The position numbers and the translations under genes were made by a program. The notes beneath the pieces were generated by a model. The model searched no databases. It saw nothing but the letters and a program-made list of their open reading frames with translations, and was not told where the DNA came from. From assembly GCF_001592225.1 (NCBI RefSeq), contig NZ_BCWN01000019.1, forward strand, positions 1-64,000: a stretch of 64,000 bases of DNA, read 5' to 3'. How positions within the stretch are numbered: position 1 is the stretch's first letter; the number at the start of each line of letters is the position of its first letter. This stretch comes from Castellaniella caeni NBRC 101664 (GTDB taxonomy: Bacteria > Pseudomonadota > Gammaproteobacteria > Burkholderiales > Burkholderiaceae_B). Positions 30,709 through 38,860 of the stretch are shown piece after piece.

Positions 30709-31977
30709 TCACCGGCGGGCCGACTGCGCTGCCGGGCGCACGCCCACGGTAACGTCCATGGAAACCGTCTTGCCGCCACGCAGCACCTGCAGGCGCGCGG
30801 TATCGCCTGACTTCATCGGCGCCAGGCGATTGAGCAGATCGAATGAATCGCGCACCGGCTGGCCGTCCAGCGCGGTGATGATGTCGCCCACCTGCACACC
30901 GGCGCGGGCCGCCGGGCCGCGCGGCAACACGCGCGCCACGATGGCGCCCTGGGCATGCCGCAGATGGAAGGCCTGGGCCAGGTCGGGCGTGATGTCTTGC
31001 GGTTCGAGCCCCAGCCAGCCACGCTGCACGCGGCCATGTTCGATGATCTGGTCGAGAATCTGGTGCGCGGGCCCCGAGGGGATGGCAAAGCCGATGCCCA
31101 GCGAGCCGCCGCTTTCCGAATAGATGGCGGTGTTGATGCCCACCAGGCGCCCCTCGGTGTCGATGAGCGCCCCGCCCGAATTGCCCGGATTGATGGCCGC
31201 GTCGGTCTGGATGAAGTCTTCGTAGGTATTGATGCCCAGGCGGTTGCGCCCCAGGGCGGAGACGATCCCCTGGGTAGTGGTCTGCCCCACGCCAAACGGG
31301 TTGCCGATGGCCAGCACGACGTCGCCCACGCGCACGCTGCGGTCGGGGTCGAAGACGATGGTGGGCAGCTTGTCGAGCTCGATCTTGAGCACCGCCAGAT
31401 CGCTTTCGGGATCGGCGCCCACCAGCCGCGCGCTGGCCTGGCGGCCATCCTGCAGGCTGACTTCGATGGCGTCCGCCGATTCGATGACGTGATTGTTGGT
31501 GAGGATGTAGCCGTCGGCGCGCACGATGACGCCCGAGCCCAGGCTGGTGGAGTTCTGCCGCTGGGTGAAGCCCGGCACGCTGCGCAGCAGCTGCTGCAGG
31601 TGGGGATCGGGGGGCATGGGCACCAGCGGCACGTCGATGTGCTTGCGGGTGTAGACGTTGACCACCGAGGGGGCGGCGCGCTGCACCGCCGGGGCGTAGC
31701 TGAGCACCCCGAGGCCGCGTGCGGACGCCGCACCGGGCAGCCCGGTTGCGGGCGCGCCAGCAGCCCCGCCCTGGGCAGGCGCGCCACCCCCGCCTGCCGC
31801 GGCACCCGGCCCCTGGGCTGGTGCCCCCGCCGGCTGACCGCCGTCCGCCACCTGCCCCGCGCCCGTCATCCAGGCGGTGCCGCCCGGCAGCCACTGCGGG
31901 CGCAAGGTGGACACCAGAAACAGCACGCCCAGGCAGACCGTGACGGTCTGGGCGAAAATCAGCCACAATCGTTGCAT
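30709..31977 (-). CDS. HtrA/DegS-type periplasmic serine protease with one PDZ domain
   Basis: 422 residues. An N-terminal membrane anchor (residues 5-25) and a Gly/Ala/Pro-rich spacer (about 35-85) lead to a trypsin-like domain with the triad in [10 protein letters not shown] (His), ESDLAVLKI (Asp) and NPGNSGGAL (Ser). A single PDZ domain closes the protein ([31 protein letters not shown]). A single PDZ plus anchor favours a DegS-like envelope-stress protease over DegP. The C-terminus faces hemB convergently. The start lies only 33 bases from that of the divergent Nif3-family gene. Confidence 0.9.
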   Translation of the reverse strand: MQRLWLIFAQTVTVCLGVLFLVSTLRPQWLPGGTAWMTGAGQVADGGQPAGAPAQGPGAAAGGGGAPAQGGAAGAPATGLPGAASARGLGVLSYAPAVQRAAPSVVNVYTRKHIDVPLVPMPPDPHLQQLLRSVPGFTQRQNSTSLGSGVIVRADGYILTNNHVIESADAIEVSLQDGRQASARLVGADPESDLAVLKIELDKLPTIVFDPDRSVRVGDVVLAIGNPFGVGQTTTQGIVSALGRNRLGINTYEDFIQTDAAINPGNSGGALIDTEGRLVGINTAIYSESGGSLGIGFAIPSGPAHQILDQIIEHGRVQRGWLGLEPQDITPDLAQAFHLRHAQGAIVARVLPRGPAARAGVQVGDIITALDGQPVRDSFDLLNRLAPMKSGDTARLQVLRGGKTVSMDVTVGVRPAAQSARR

Positions 31978-32010
31978 CAGCACGTTTCCCAAAATCCAGA
32001 TTTCCTCATT

Positions 32011-32790
32011 ATGCCCGCACAGATATCCCGCGCCGAACTCGAACACTGGCTCAACATCACCTTGCAGCCCGAACGCTTCAGAGACTATTGCCCCAATGGC
32101 CTGCAGGTGCAGGGCCGCGACGCAATCCGCCACATCATCACCGGAGTGACGGCTTCGCAGGCCCTGATCGAGGCCGCCATCGCGCGCAAGGCCGACGCCA
32201 TCCTGGTACACCACGGCTGGTTCTGGAAGAACGAAAACCCCTGCATCCGCGGCCCCAAGCACCGGCGGCTGGCCGCCGTGCTCGAACACGAGATCAACCT
32301 GTTTGCCTACCATCTGCCGCTGGACGCGCACCCCGAATGGGGCAATAACGCGCAGCTGGCGCGCGTGATGGACTGGACGCCCGACATCCAGGCTGACGGC
32401 ACGCCGCACCGCTGCGGGCCTGACAACCTGATCTGGCTGGGCACGCCCGCCTGGGACTGCACGGTGGGCGAGCTGGCCACCGACCTGGCCCAGCGCCTGA
32501 ACCGCAAGCCCCTGGTGATCGGCGAACTCGACCAGCCAGTACGCCATCTGGCCTGGTGTACGGGCGCGGCCCAGGGCATGATGGATGCGGCCCTGGCCGC
32601 CGGGGCCGACTGCTATGTGAGCGGCGAGATTTCAGAACCCACGGTGCACCTGGCGCGCGAAACCGGCTGCGCCTACCTCAGCGCGGGGCACCACGCCACC
32701 GAACGCTACGGCGTGCAGGCGCTGGGCGCGGCCATCGAGGCGCAATTTGGCGTGCCCTGCACGTTTGTAGATATCGACAACCCGGTATGA
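32011..32790 (+). CDS. Nif3-like dinuclear metal-centre protein
   Basis: 259 residues of the Nif3/YbgI family. Ligand motifs are LVHHGWFW near residue 68, [15 protein letters not shown] near 105, and the C-terminal [12 protein letters not shown]. Family members form hexameric toroids with two metals per subunit; the function is still unsettled (sometimes annotated GTP cyclohydrolase type 2). NGLQVQG near residue 30 is also conserved. It is divergently arranged with the DegS-like gene. Confidence 0.9.
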   Translation: MPAQISRAELEHWLNITLQPERFRDYCPNGLQVQGRDAIRHIITGVTASQALIEAAIARKADAILVHHGWFWKNENPCIRGPKHRRLAAVLEHEINLFAYHLPLDAHPEWGNNAQLARVMDWTPDIQADGTPHRCGPDNLIWLGTPAWDCTVGELATDLAQRLNRKPLVIGELDQPVRHLAWCTGAAQGMMDAALAAGADCYVSGEISEPTVHLARETGCAYLSAGHHATERYGVQALGAAIEAQFGVPCTFVDIDNPV

Positions 32791-32811
32791 GCCCCAGCCC
32801 AGCCGCGCAGC

Positions 32812-33264
32812 TTAGTTTTTCTTCAGGGAATCGCGGATTTCGCGCAGCAGCAGCACGTCTTCGGGCGTGGGCGGCGCTTCTTCGGCGACGGGGGTTTCAA
32901 AGCGGCGCCGGGCATTGTTGACCATCTTGACCATGACGAACACCACCAGGGCCAGCAGGAAGAAGTTGACGAACACGGTGAGGAAATGCCCCCACGAGAA
33001 CACCACGGCCCCGGCCTTGGTGAGGTCGGCCGCCGTCATGGGCCCGGCGTAGTCGGCGGGCAGGCGCAGTACCCAGAAGAGGTTGTCGAAGTTGACCTTG
33101 CCGCCGACGATGAAGTTGATGATCGGCATGACCAGGTCGTTGACGATGGAATCGATGATCTTGCCAAAGGCGCCACCGATGATGACGCCGATGGCCAGAT
33201 CCATCATGTTGCCCTTGACGGCGAATTCTTGAAATTCTTTGATGAAACCCCGTGCGCTGGCCAT
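32812..33264 (-). CDS. mscL: Large-conductance mechanosensitive channel
   Basis: 150 residues. The N-terminal amphipathic helix and TM1 ([22 protein letters not shown] followed by IIGGAFGKI) and TM2 ([20 protein letters not shown]) match MscL. A charged C-terminal bundle ends in [16 protein letters not shown]. The homopentamer opens under membrane tension to release solutes on osmotic downshock. ATG 33264 follows GAGGAGG. It is divergent from petABC. Confidence 0.96.
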   Translation of the reverse strand: MASARGFIKEFQEFAVKGNMMDLAIGVIIGGAFGKIIDSIVNDLVMPIINFIVGGKVNFDNLFWVLRLPADYAGPMTAADLTKAGAVVFSWGHFLTVFVNFFLLALVVFVMVKMVNNARRRFETPVAEEAPPTPEDVLLLREIRDSLKKN

Positions 33265-33283
33265 ATGAACCCTCCTCTGCACA

Positions 33284-33311
33284 TTTACCCCACTGGTCGT
33301 AACGCTATAAT
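33284..33311 (+). promoter_or_regulatory. Probable sigma-70 promoter of petABC
   Basis: TTTACC (33284-33289), a 16-base spacer, and TATAAT (33306-33311) lie about 120 bases upstream of petA and read toward it. The consensus -10 stands out in this GC-rich sequence. The -35 is imperfect. A leader of roughly 110 bases is implied. Confidence 0.55.
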
Positions 33312-33429
33312 ACGCGGTTGAAGACCCTCGTGGGGTGCGCGAATTTCGCCCATGTGGTAAGAGCACCCCCTTGCACAAGCTGATTTGATAAACGCTTTCG
33401 CCCGCCAGGGCGGCTACCAGGGATAACCC

Positions 33430-34077
33430 ATGAGTCAAAACCCGACACAGTCCGATGAGCAGGGCGCAGTCGACCCCAACCTGCCCCCCGATCCTTCCCG
33501 TCGCTTCTGGGTGGCCTCGGCCTGTACCCTGGGTGGTGTGGCCGGCGTCGCTACCGCCGTTCCCCTGGTCGGGTCGTTTGCCCCTTCCGAAAAGGCCAAG
33601 GCCGCTGGCGCGCCCGTCGAGGCCGACATCTCCGGCCTGCCCGTGGGCCAGATGATGGTGGTCGAATGGCGCGGCAAGCCCATCTGGATCGTGCACCGCA
33701 GCAAAGTCGAACTCGAAGACCTGCCCAAACACGACGACGAACTCGCCGACCCCGAATCCAAGCGTCCCGGTTTCACGCCGCCCTTCGCCGAAAACGAATG
33801 GCGCTCGCGCAAGCCCGAAATCTTCATCTGCATCGGCATCTGCACGCACTTGGGCTGCTCGCCCACGGCCCACTTCCAGACGGGCGCCCAGCCGGGCCTG
33901 CCCAACGACTGGCCGGGCGGCTGGCTGTGCCCCTGCCATGGCTCCACCTTCGACCTGGCCGGCCGTGTCTTCAAGAACAAGCCGGCGCCCGACAACCTCG
34001 AGGTTCCGCCTTACGCGTTCTCTCCCGACGGCACGCACGTCATGATCGGGGTGGATGAATACCCCAACAAGGCCTGA
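33430..34077 (+). CDS. petA: Ubiquinol-cytochrome c reductase Rieske iron-sulfur subunit
   Basis: 215 residues. A Tat-like N-terminal anchor ([25 protein letters not shown]) is followed by the 2Fe-2S head with CTHLGC and CPCHGS. The protein accepts an electron from ubiquinol at the Qo site of the bc1 complex. AGGGATAACCC precedes the ATG. It is the first gene of the petABC operon, with sspAB behind. Confidence 0.97.
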   Translation: MSQNPTQSDEQGAVDPNLPPDPSRRFWVASACTLGGVAGVATAVPLVGSFAPSEKAKAAGAPVEADISGLPVGQMMVVEWRGKPIWIVHRSKVELEDLPKHDDELADPESKRPGFTPPFAENEWRSRKPEIFICIGICTHLGCSPTAHFQTGAQPGLPNDWPGGWLCPCHGSTFDLAGRVFKNKPAPDNLEVPPYAFSPDGTHVMIGVDEYPNKA

Positions 34078-34119
34078 TGAGCCCATCGTTCATCATTCCC
34101 CGATACTGAAGGAGCCATC

Positions 34120-35505
34120 ATGGCCGAAAAAATCGTCGAGACGACCGGGTTGCTGGGCTGGGTAGACCGCCGCTTCCCGCTCACCAAAATGTTCAAAGAG
34201 CATATGTCTGAATACTATGCTCCGAAAAACTTCAACTTCTGGTATTTCTTTGGGTCGCTGGCCCTGCTGGTGCTGGTCATCCAGGTGGTCACCGGCATCT
34301 TCCTCGTCATGAACTACAAGCCCGACGCGCGCTTCGCGTTCGAGTCGGTCGAATACATCATGCGCGAAGTGCCCGGCGGCTGGTTCATCCGCTACATGCA
34401 CTCCACGGGCGCCTCGATGTTCTTCGTCGTGGTCTACCTGCACATGCTGCGCGGCCTGTTCTACGGTTCGTACCGCAAACCGCGCGAACTGGTCTGGATC
34501 TTCGGCGTGGGCATCTTCCTGTCGCTCATGGCCGAAGCCTTCTTCGGCTACCTGCTGCCCTGGGGCCAGATGTCGTACTGGGGCGCCCAGGTGATCGTCA
34601 ACCTGTTCTCGGCCATCCCCTTCATCGGCCCTGACCTGTCCCTGTGGATCCGCGGCGACTACGTGGTGTCCGACGCCACGCTCAACCGCTTCTTCTCCTT
34701 CCACGTGATCGCCATCCCCCTGGTGCTCATCGGCCTGGTGGTGGCGCACATCATCGCGCTGCACGAAGTGGGTTCCAACAACCCCGATGGCGTCGAAATC
34801 AAGCAAGGCCCCAAAGACAAATATGGCCGCCCGGTCGATGGCATCCCCTTCCACCCCTACTACTCGGTGCACGACGTGGTGGGCGTGGCAGGCTTTCTCA
34901 TCGTCTTTGCCGCCATCATCTTCTTTGGCCCCGAAATGGGCGGCTATTTCCTGGAATACAACAACTTCATTCCGGCCGACCCCCTGAAGACGCCGCCGCA
35001 CATCGCGCCGGTGTGGTATTTCACGCCGTTCTACACGATGCTGCGCGCCACCACCAGCGACTTCACCTGGGTGCTCTCCGCCGGTGCCGTCGTGGCTGCG
35101 CTGGCGCTGTTTGCCAAGGGCAAGCTCTCGGGCCTCTGGCGCCTGGCCGTGCCAGCCATCCTCATCGTGGTCGCCATCCTCATGAAGACGCTCGACGCCA
35201 AGTTCTGGGGCGTGGTCTCCATGGGCGGCGCCGTGGTCATCCTGGCCTTCCTGCCCTGGCTCGACCGTTCGCCGGTCAAGTCCATCCGCTACCGTCCGTC
35301 GTGGCACAAGGTGCTGTACGCCATCTTCATCGTCGATTTCCTGATCCTGGGCTGGTTGGGTACGCAACCCGTGACCCCTTCCTCCACTTTGATGGGCCAA
35401 ATCTTTACAACCATCTACCTGGCGTTCTTCTTGCTGATGCCCGTCTGGAGCCGCCTGGGCACGTTCAAGCCGGTGCCGGATCGCGTCACCTTCCGCGCCC
35501 ACTGA
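34120..35505 (+). CDS. petB: Cytochrome b of the bc1 complex
   Basis: 461 residues and eight or more membrane helices. Heme histidines lie in YMHSTGASMFFVVVYLHML and in FHVIAIPLVLIGLVVAHII. A PEWY-like Qo loop reads APVWYFTPFY. The subunit carries the two b hemes and both quinone sites. AAGGAG lies just ahead of the ATG. It lies 42 bases after petA, with petC 33 bases further on. Confidence 0.97.
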   Translation: MAEKIVETTGLLGWVDRRFPLTKMFKEHMSEYYAPKNFNFWYFFGSLALLVLVIQVVTGIFLVMNYKPDARFAFESVEYIMREVPGGWFIRYMHSTGASMFFVVVYLHMLRGLFYGSYRKPRELVWIFGVGIFLSLMAEAFFGYLLPWGQMSYWGAQVIVNLFSAIPFIGPDLSLWIRGDYVVSDATLNRFFSFHVIAIPLVLIGLVVAHIIALHEVGSNNPDGVEIKQGPKDKYGRPVDGIPFHPYYSVHDVVGVAGFLIVFAAIIFFGPEMGGYFLEYNNFIPADPLKTPPHIAPVWYFTPFYTMLRATTSDFTWVLSAGAVVAALALFAKGKLSGLWRLAVPAILIVVAILMKTLDAKFWGVVSMGGAVVILAFLPWLDRSPVKSIRYRPSWHKVLYAIFIVDFLILGWLGTQPVTPSSTLMGQIFTTIYLAFFLLMPVWSRLGTFKPVPDRVTFRAH

Positions 35506-35538
35506 TGGCCTAATCACTGATAAGTTACGGAAACGACC

Positions 35539-36384
35539 ATGATCAAGAAACTGCTCGGTGCACTGGCCCTGTCTCTGACCTGCACACTGGCCTTCGCCGA
35601 AGGCGGCGCGCACATCGACCGCGCGCCCGACCGCATCACCGACCTCGCGGCCTTGCAAAACGGGGCCAAGCTGTTCGTCAACTACTGTCTCAACTGCCAC
35701 AGCGCCAACTCCATGCGCTACAACAAGCTCATGGATCTCGGCCTGACGGAAAACGAGATCAAGAAGAACCTGCTGTTCTCGCGCGACAAGGTGGGCGATC
35801 TGATGACGATCTCCATGACGCCCGAAGACGCGAAAAAATGGTTTGGCGCGGCGCCCCCCGACCTCTCGGTGATCGCCCGCGCCAAGAGCGCCAACTTCGG
35901 CCCCTCGGGCGTGGACTACATCTACACCTACCTGCGCGGCTTCTATCGCAACACCACCAAGAAAACCGGCTGGGACAACACCGTGTTCCCCAGCGTGGCG
36001 ATGCCCAACGTGCTCTGGGAACTCGAAGGCCCGCGCACCTACACCAGCATCGACGTGCATCAGGTGGCCGACGCCCAGGGCAACGAGCACTGGGAACGCA
36101 CCACCACGGTGTACGATGAAGCAGGCTTTCCTTCCGCCAAGAGCGAGAAGCTGGCCGACTACCACGGCGATGCCACCCACACCGGGCGCTTTGACTCCGC
36201 TGACCAGAAAACCTACAGCGAATTCGAAAGCAACGTGGCCGACCTCAGCAACTTCCTGGGCTGGATGGCCGAACCCGGGCAGCTTCTGCGCAAGCAGATC
36301 GGCGTCTGGGTCATGCTGTTCCTGTTCCTGTTCCTGTTCGTGGCCACCCGCATGAACAAGGCCTACTGGAAGCACGTCCGGTAA
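35539..36384 (+). CDS. petC: Cytochrome c1 of the bc1 complex
   Basis: 281 residues. A signal peptide (MIKKLLGALALSLTCTLAFA) is followed by the heme site CLNCHSANSMRYN near residue 51. An AAPPDLSVIARAK segment and a downstream methionine region follow. A C-terminal anchor (IGVWVMLFLFLFLFVATRM) holds it in the membrane. It passes electrons from the Rieske centre to soluble cytochromes, possibly the c4 encoded nearby. It needs ResB/CcsA for heme attachment. Confidence 0.97.
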   Translation: MIKKLLGALALSLTCTLAFAEGGAHIDRAPDRITDLAALQNGAKLFVNYCLNCHSANSMRYNKLMDLGLTENEIKKNLLFSRDKVGDLMTISMTPEDAKKWFGAAPPDLSVIARAKSANFGPSGVDYIYTYLRGFYRNTTKKTGWDNTVFPSVAMPNVLWELEGPRTYTSIDVHQVADAQGNEHWERTTTVYDEAGFPSAKSEKLADYHGDATHTGRFDSADQKTYSEFESNVADLSNFLGWMAEPGQLLRKQIGVWVMLFLFLFLFVATRMNKAYWKHVR

Positions 36385-36438
36385 TTCGTGCGCCCTTCGG
36401 GGCGCATCCCCTGCTTTTTCTGTATTGGAATCCACGAC

Positions 36439-37047
36439 ATGATGGTGCTCTACTCCGGGACGACCTGCCCCTTTTCGCAACGCTGCCGCTTTGTGCTGTT
36501 CGAAAAAGGCATGGATTTCGAAATCCGCGATATCGATCTGTACAACAAACCGGAAGACATCGCGGTCATGAATCCCTACGGCCAGGTGCCCATCCTGGTC
36601 GAGCGCGACCTCATCCTGTACGAGTCGAACATCATCAACGAGTACATCGACGAGCGCTTCCCGCACCCCCAGCTGATGCCGGCCGACCCCATCATGCGGG
36701 CCCGCACGCGCCTGTTTCTGTACAACTTCGAGAAAGAACTGTTCGTGCACGTCTCGACGCTCGAAAATCGCGGCATCAGCGACGAAAAGCAGCGCGACGC
36801 GGCACGCACCAGCATCCGCGACCGCCTCGCGCAGCTGGCCCCGCTGCTGGTAAAGAACAAGTTCATGTTGGGCGAAGACTTCTCCATGCTCGACGTGGCC
36901 ATCGCCCCGCTGCTGTGGCGCCTCGAACACTACGGCATCGAGCTGCCCAAGAGCGCGGCCCCCATCCAGAAATACGCCGAACGCCTCTTTTCGCGCCCGG
37001 CCTACATCGAGGCGCTGACGCCGTCCGAAAAGGTCATGCGCCGCTGA
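36439..37047 (+). CDS. sspA: Stringent starvation protein A
   Basis: 202 residues with a glutathione-transferase fold. The N-terminal thioredoxin-like part (VLYSGTTCPFSQRCRFVLFE, NPYGQVPILVERD) and the helical C-terminal part (NFEKELFVHVSTLENR, KFMLGEDFSMLDVAIAP) are complete. SspA binds RNA polymerase and alters promoter choice in starvation and acid stress. The start is one of two adjacent ATGs (36439, 36442). The petABC-sspAB order is typical of betaproteobacteria. Confidence 0.94.
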   Translation: MMVLYSGTTCPFSQRCRFVLFEKGMDFEIRDIDLYNKPEDIAVMNPYGQVPILVERDLILYESNIINEYIDERFPHPQLMPADPIMRARTRLFLYNFEKELFVHVSTLENRGISDEKQRDAARTSIRDRLAQLAPLLVKNKFMLGEDFSMLDVAIAPLLWRLEHYGIELPKSAAPIQKYAERLFSRPAYIEALTPSEKVMRR

Positions 37048-37049
37048 TC

Positions 37050-37481
37050 ATGCAGGAAACCTCGACCAAACCGTATCTGATCCGCGCGCTGCACGAGTGG
37101 TGCACGGACAACGGCTATACACCGTATCTGGTGGTCACCGTGGACAGCAACACGGTGGTGCCGGCGGCGCACGTGCACGACGGCCAGATCACGCTGAACA
37201 TCAGCCACCTGGCCACCAACCGGCTGACGCTGGGCAACGAATACATCGAGTTCGAGTCGCGCTTCAACGGCGTGGTCGAACACCTGTTCGTGCCCGTGGC
37301 GGCGGTCTCGGCGGTCTACGCACGCGAAACCGGGGCCGGCATGGGCTTCGAAGTGGTGGCCTCGCAGCCCTACCCGGGCGGCGACGATGCCGAGACCGGC
37401 GCCCCACCCGCCTCGGTGGCATCCACGACGGACGACACGCCGGAACCCCCCAAACCATCCCACCTGAAGATCGTCAAGTGA
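37050..37481 (+). CDS. sspB: Stringent starvation protein B (ClpXP adaptor)
   Basis: 143 residues. The folded part (KPYLIRALHEWCTDNGYTPY, VVPAAHVHDGQITLNIS, NEYIEFESRFNGVVEHLFVP) binds ssrA tags. A flexible Pro/Thr-rich linker follows, and the C-terminal tip PSHLKIVK is the ClpX-docking peptide. The protein delivers tagged substrates to ClpXP. It starts 2 bases after the sspA stop, so the two are coupled. Confidence 0.94.
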   Translation: MQETSTKPYLIRALHEWCTDNGYTPYLVVTVDSNTVVPAAHVHDGQITLNISHLATNRLTLGNEYIEFESRFNGVVEHLFVPVAAVSAVYARETGAGMGFEVVASQPYPGGDDAETGAPPASVASTTDDTPEPPKPSHLKIVK

Positions 37482-37505
37482 CCCGTTGATCAGCGCCATT
37501 TCGAG

Positions 37506-37511
37506 TAGAAT
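37506..37511 (+). promoter_or_regulatory. -10-like box for the tRNA-Thr gene
   Basis: TAGAAT lies 12 bases ahead of the mature tRNA 5' end. A TTGATC at 37486-37491 is a possible -35, but the 14-base spacer is short, so only the -10 is offered. It would let the tRNA be made independently of sspAB. Confidence 0.3.
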
Positions 37512-37522
37512 GGCGATCTTGC

Positions 37523-37598
37523 GCCGGTTTAGCTCAGTTGGTAGAGCAGCTCACTTGTAATGAGAAGGTCAACAGTTCGATTCCGTTAACCGGCACCA
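37523..37598 (+). tRNA. tRNA-Thr (anticodon TGT)
   Basis: 76 bases including an encoded CCA. The acceptor stem GCCGGTT pairs with AACCGGC. The D arm is GCTCAGTTGGTAGAGC and the anticodon loop CTTGTAA gives anticodon TGT (codon ACA). The T arm contains GTTCGATTC. Two stem mismatches are seen (first pair of the anticodon stem, one pair in the T stem). These are tolerable, and the overall sequence closely follows E. coli tRNA-Thr(UGU). Confidence 0.95.
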
Positions 37599-37613
37599 GC
37601 TTTCAAGCACTTG

Positions 37614-37639
37614 CGCCAGCCTTGCGGGGCTGGCGTTTT
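37614..37639 (+). terminator. Intrinsic terminator after tRNA-Thr
   Basis: CGCCAGCC (37614-37621), a six-base loop, GGCTGGCG (37628-37635) and then TTTT form a textbook rho-independent terminator. It begins 16 bases after the tRNA. Confidence 0.8.
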
Positions 37640-37745
37640 GCATGGTCGGCGCCCGATGCCGGAACAAGTAACCAGACGCATCGTTGGATGGAACCAAAGC
37701 ACGCCAGGCTGGTCATAGCTGCATCCGCATCAAGCGGGGAAGCTC

Positions 37746-38846
37746 ATGAACGGCAAGACAGTTGATTTGGCCATGCACGACGTGGCACCGCGCGACACCA
37801 CACGGCAATTCCCGCGCTTGGCGCCCCTGGCGCTGGTCTGCGCTTTGGCGGGCGCGCCCGCCTTGCTGTTGCCTGCCGCCGCGCAGGCGGCGGTGAGCAT
37901 CGGGATCGGCATCACGCTCGCGCCGCCGGCCTTGCCGGTGGTCGTGCAGCCCGTGGCGCCGGCGCCCGGCTACATCTGGACGCCGGGCTACTGGGCCTGG
38001 AATGGCGGCGGCTATGACTGGGTGGACGGCGTCTGGCTGATGCCGCCCGCCGTCGGGCTGCTCTGGACGCCGGGCTGGTGGGGCTGGTCGGATGGCGCCT
38101 ATCTGTGGCACGCTGGATACTGGGGGCCGCAAGTGGGCTTCTACGGCGGCGTCAATTACGGTTTTGGCTACTTTGGCGTGGGCTACGTGGGCGGCTACTG
38201 GCGCGACCGCAATTTCTACTACAACCGGGCCGTCAACAACGTCAACGTCACCAACATCCACAATGTGTACGTCGATAAGACCGTGATCAACCACGTGTCG
38301 CACGACCGGGTCAGCTACAACGGCGGGCGCGGCGGCCTGACGGCCATGCCCAGCGCCGAGCAGCGCCGCTACGCCGAACAGCGGCACCAGAACCTGCCGC
38401 CCATGCAGGCGGGACGACGCGACAACACCCCCGCCACGCGGCCCGCCGAAGCACGCGGGCCAGGCGGCAGCGCGCGGCAGCCGGACATGCATCGCGCCGG
38501 GGCCCAGGCAGCACAGCGCGCGCCCACAGAACGCGCGCCGTCCGAACACAGGCAGCCGATGGCCGCTCAGCAACCCGAGACACGTCAGCCGACGGCCAAT
38601 CGACCGTCCGAAATGCGACCGCCGACGTTCAATCGGCAACCCGAAGCGCGGCCACAGGCACCGCGGCAAGAATCCCGCCCGGAGCCCCGGCAAGCCGCGC
38701 CCCAGCCGCAGTTCCGGCAGCAAAGCGCCCGACAGCCCGAGACGCGTCCGGCCGAACAGCCATTCAGGCAACGCGCCGAGGCCCCGGCACGCGAAGATCG
38801 ATCCGGCGCCCATCGCCCCGCACATCGGGGCGAAGAACGCCGCTGA
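37746..38846 (+). CDS. YXWGXW-repeat secreted protein with disordered tail
   Basis: 366 residues. A signal sequence with an extended N-region (about 20-49, ending AQAA) precedes a VSIGIGITLAPP strand. A domain rich in PGY.W.PGYWAWNG, LWTPGWWGW and HAGYWG repeats follows, the WXXGXW/YXWGXW family found in many proteobacterial envelope proteins. A Gly/Tyr-rich part (YGFGYFGVGYVGGYWRDR) follows. From about residue 205 to the end the chain is a Pro/Arg/Gln/Glu-rich low-complexity tail without hydrophobic core. The function is unknown; surface or periplasmic location is inferred. GGGGAAG precedes the ATG. Confidence 0.8.
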   Translation: MNGKTVDLAMHDVAPRDTTRQFPRLAPLALVCALAGAPALLLPAAAQAAVSIGIGITLAPPALPVVVQPVAPAPGYIWTPGYWAWNGGGYDWVDGVWLMPPAVGLLWTPGWWGWSDGAYLWHAGYWGPQVGFYGGVNYGFGYFGVGYVGGYWRDRNFYYNRAVNNVNVTNIHNVYVDKTVINHVSHDRVSYNGGRGGLTAMPSAEQRRYAEQRHQNLPPMQAGRRDNTPATRPAEARGPGGSARQPDMHRAGAQAAQRAPTERAPSEHRQPMAAQQPETRQPTANRPSEMRPPTFNRQPEARPQAPRQESRPEPRQAAPQPQFRQQSARQPETRPAEQPFRQRAEAPAREDRSGAHRPAHRGEERR

Positions 38847-38860
38847 ACGGCGGGCGGGCC

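Noticed and set aside
34093-36930. 945-codon open frame antisense to petB-petC-sspA
   Set aside because: It lies wholly opposite well-supported genes and has His/Asp/Glu/Val-rich composition typical of antisense frames.
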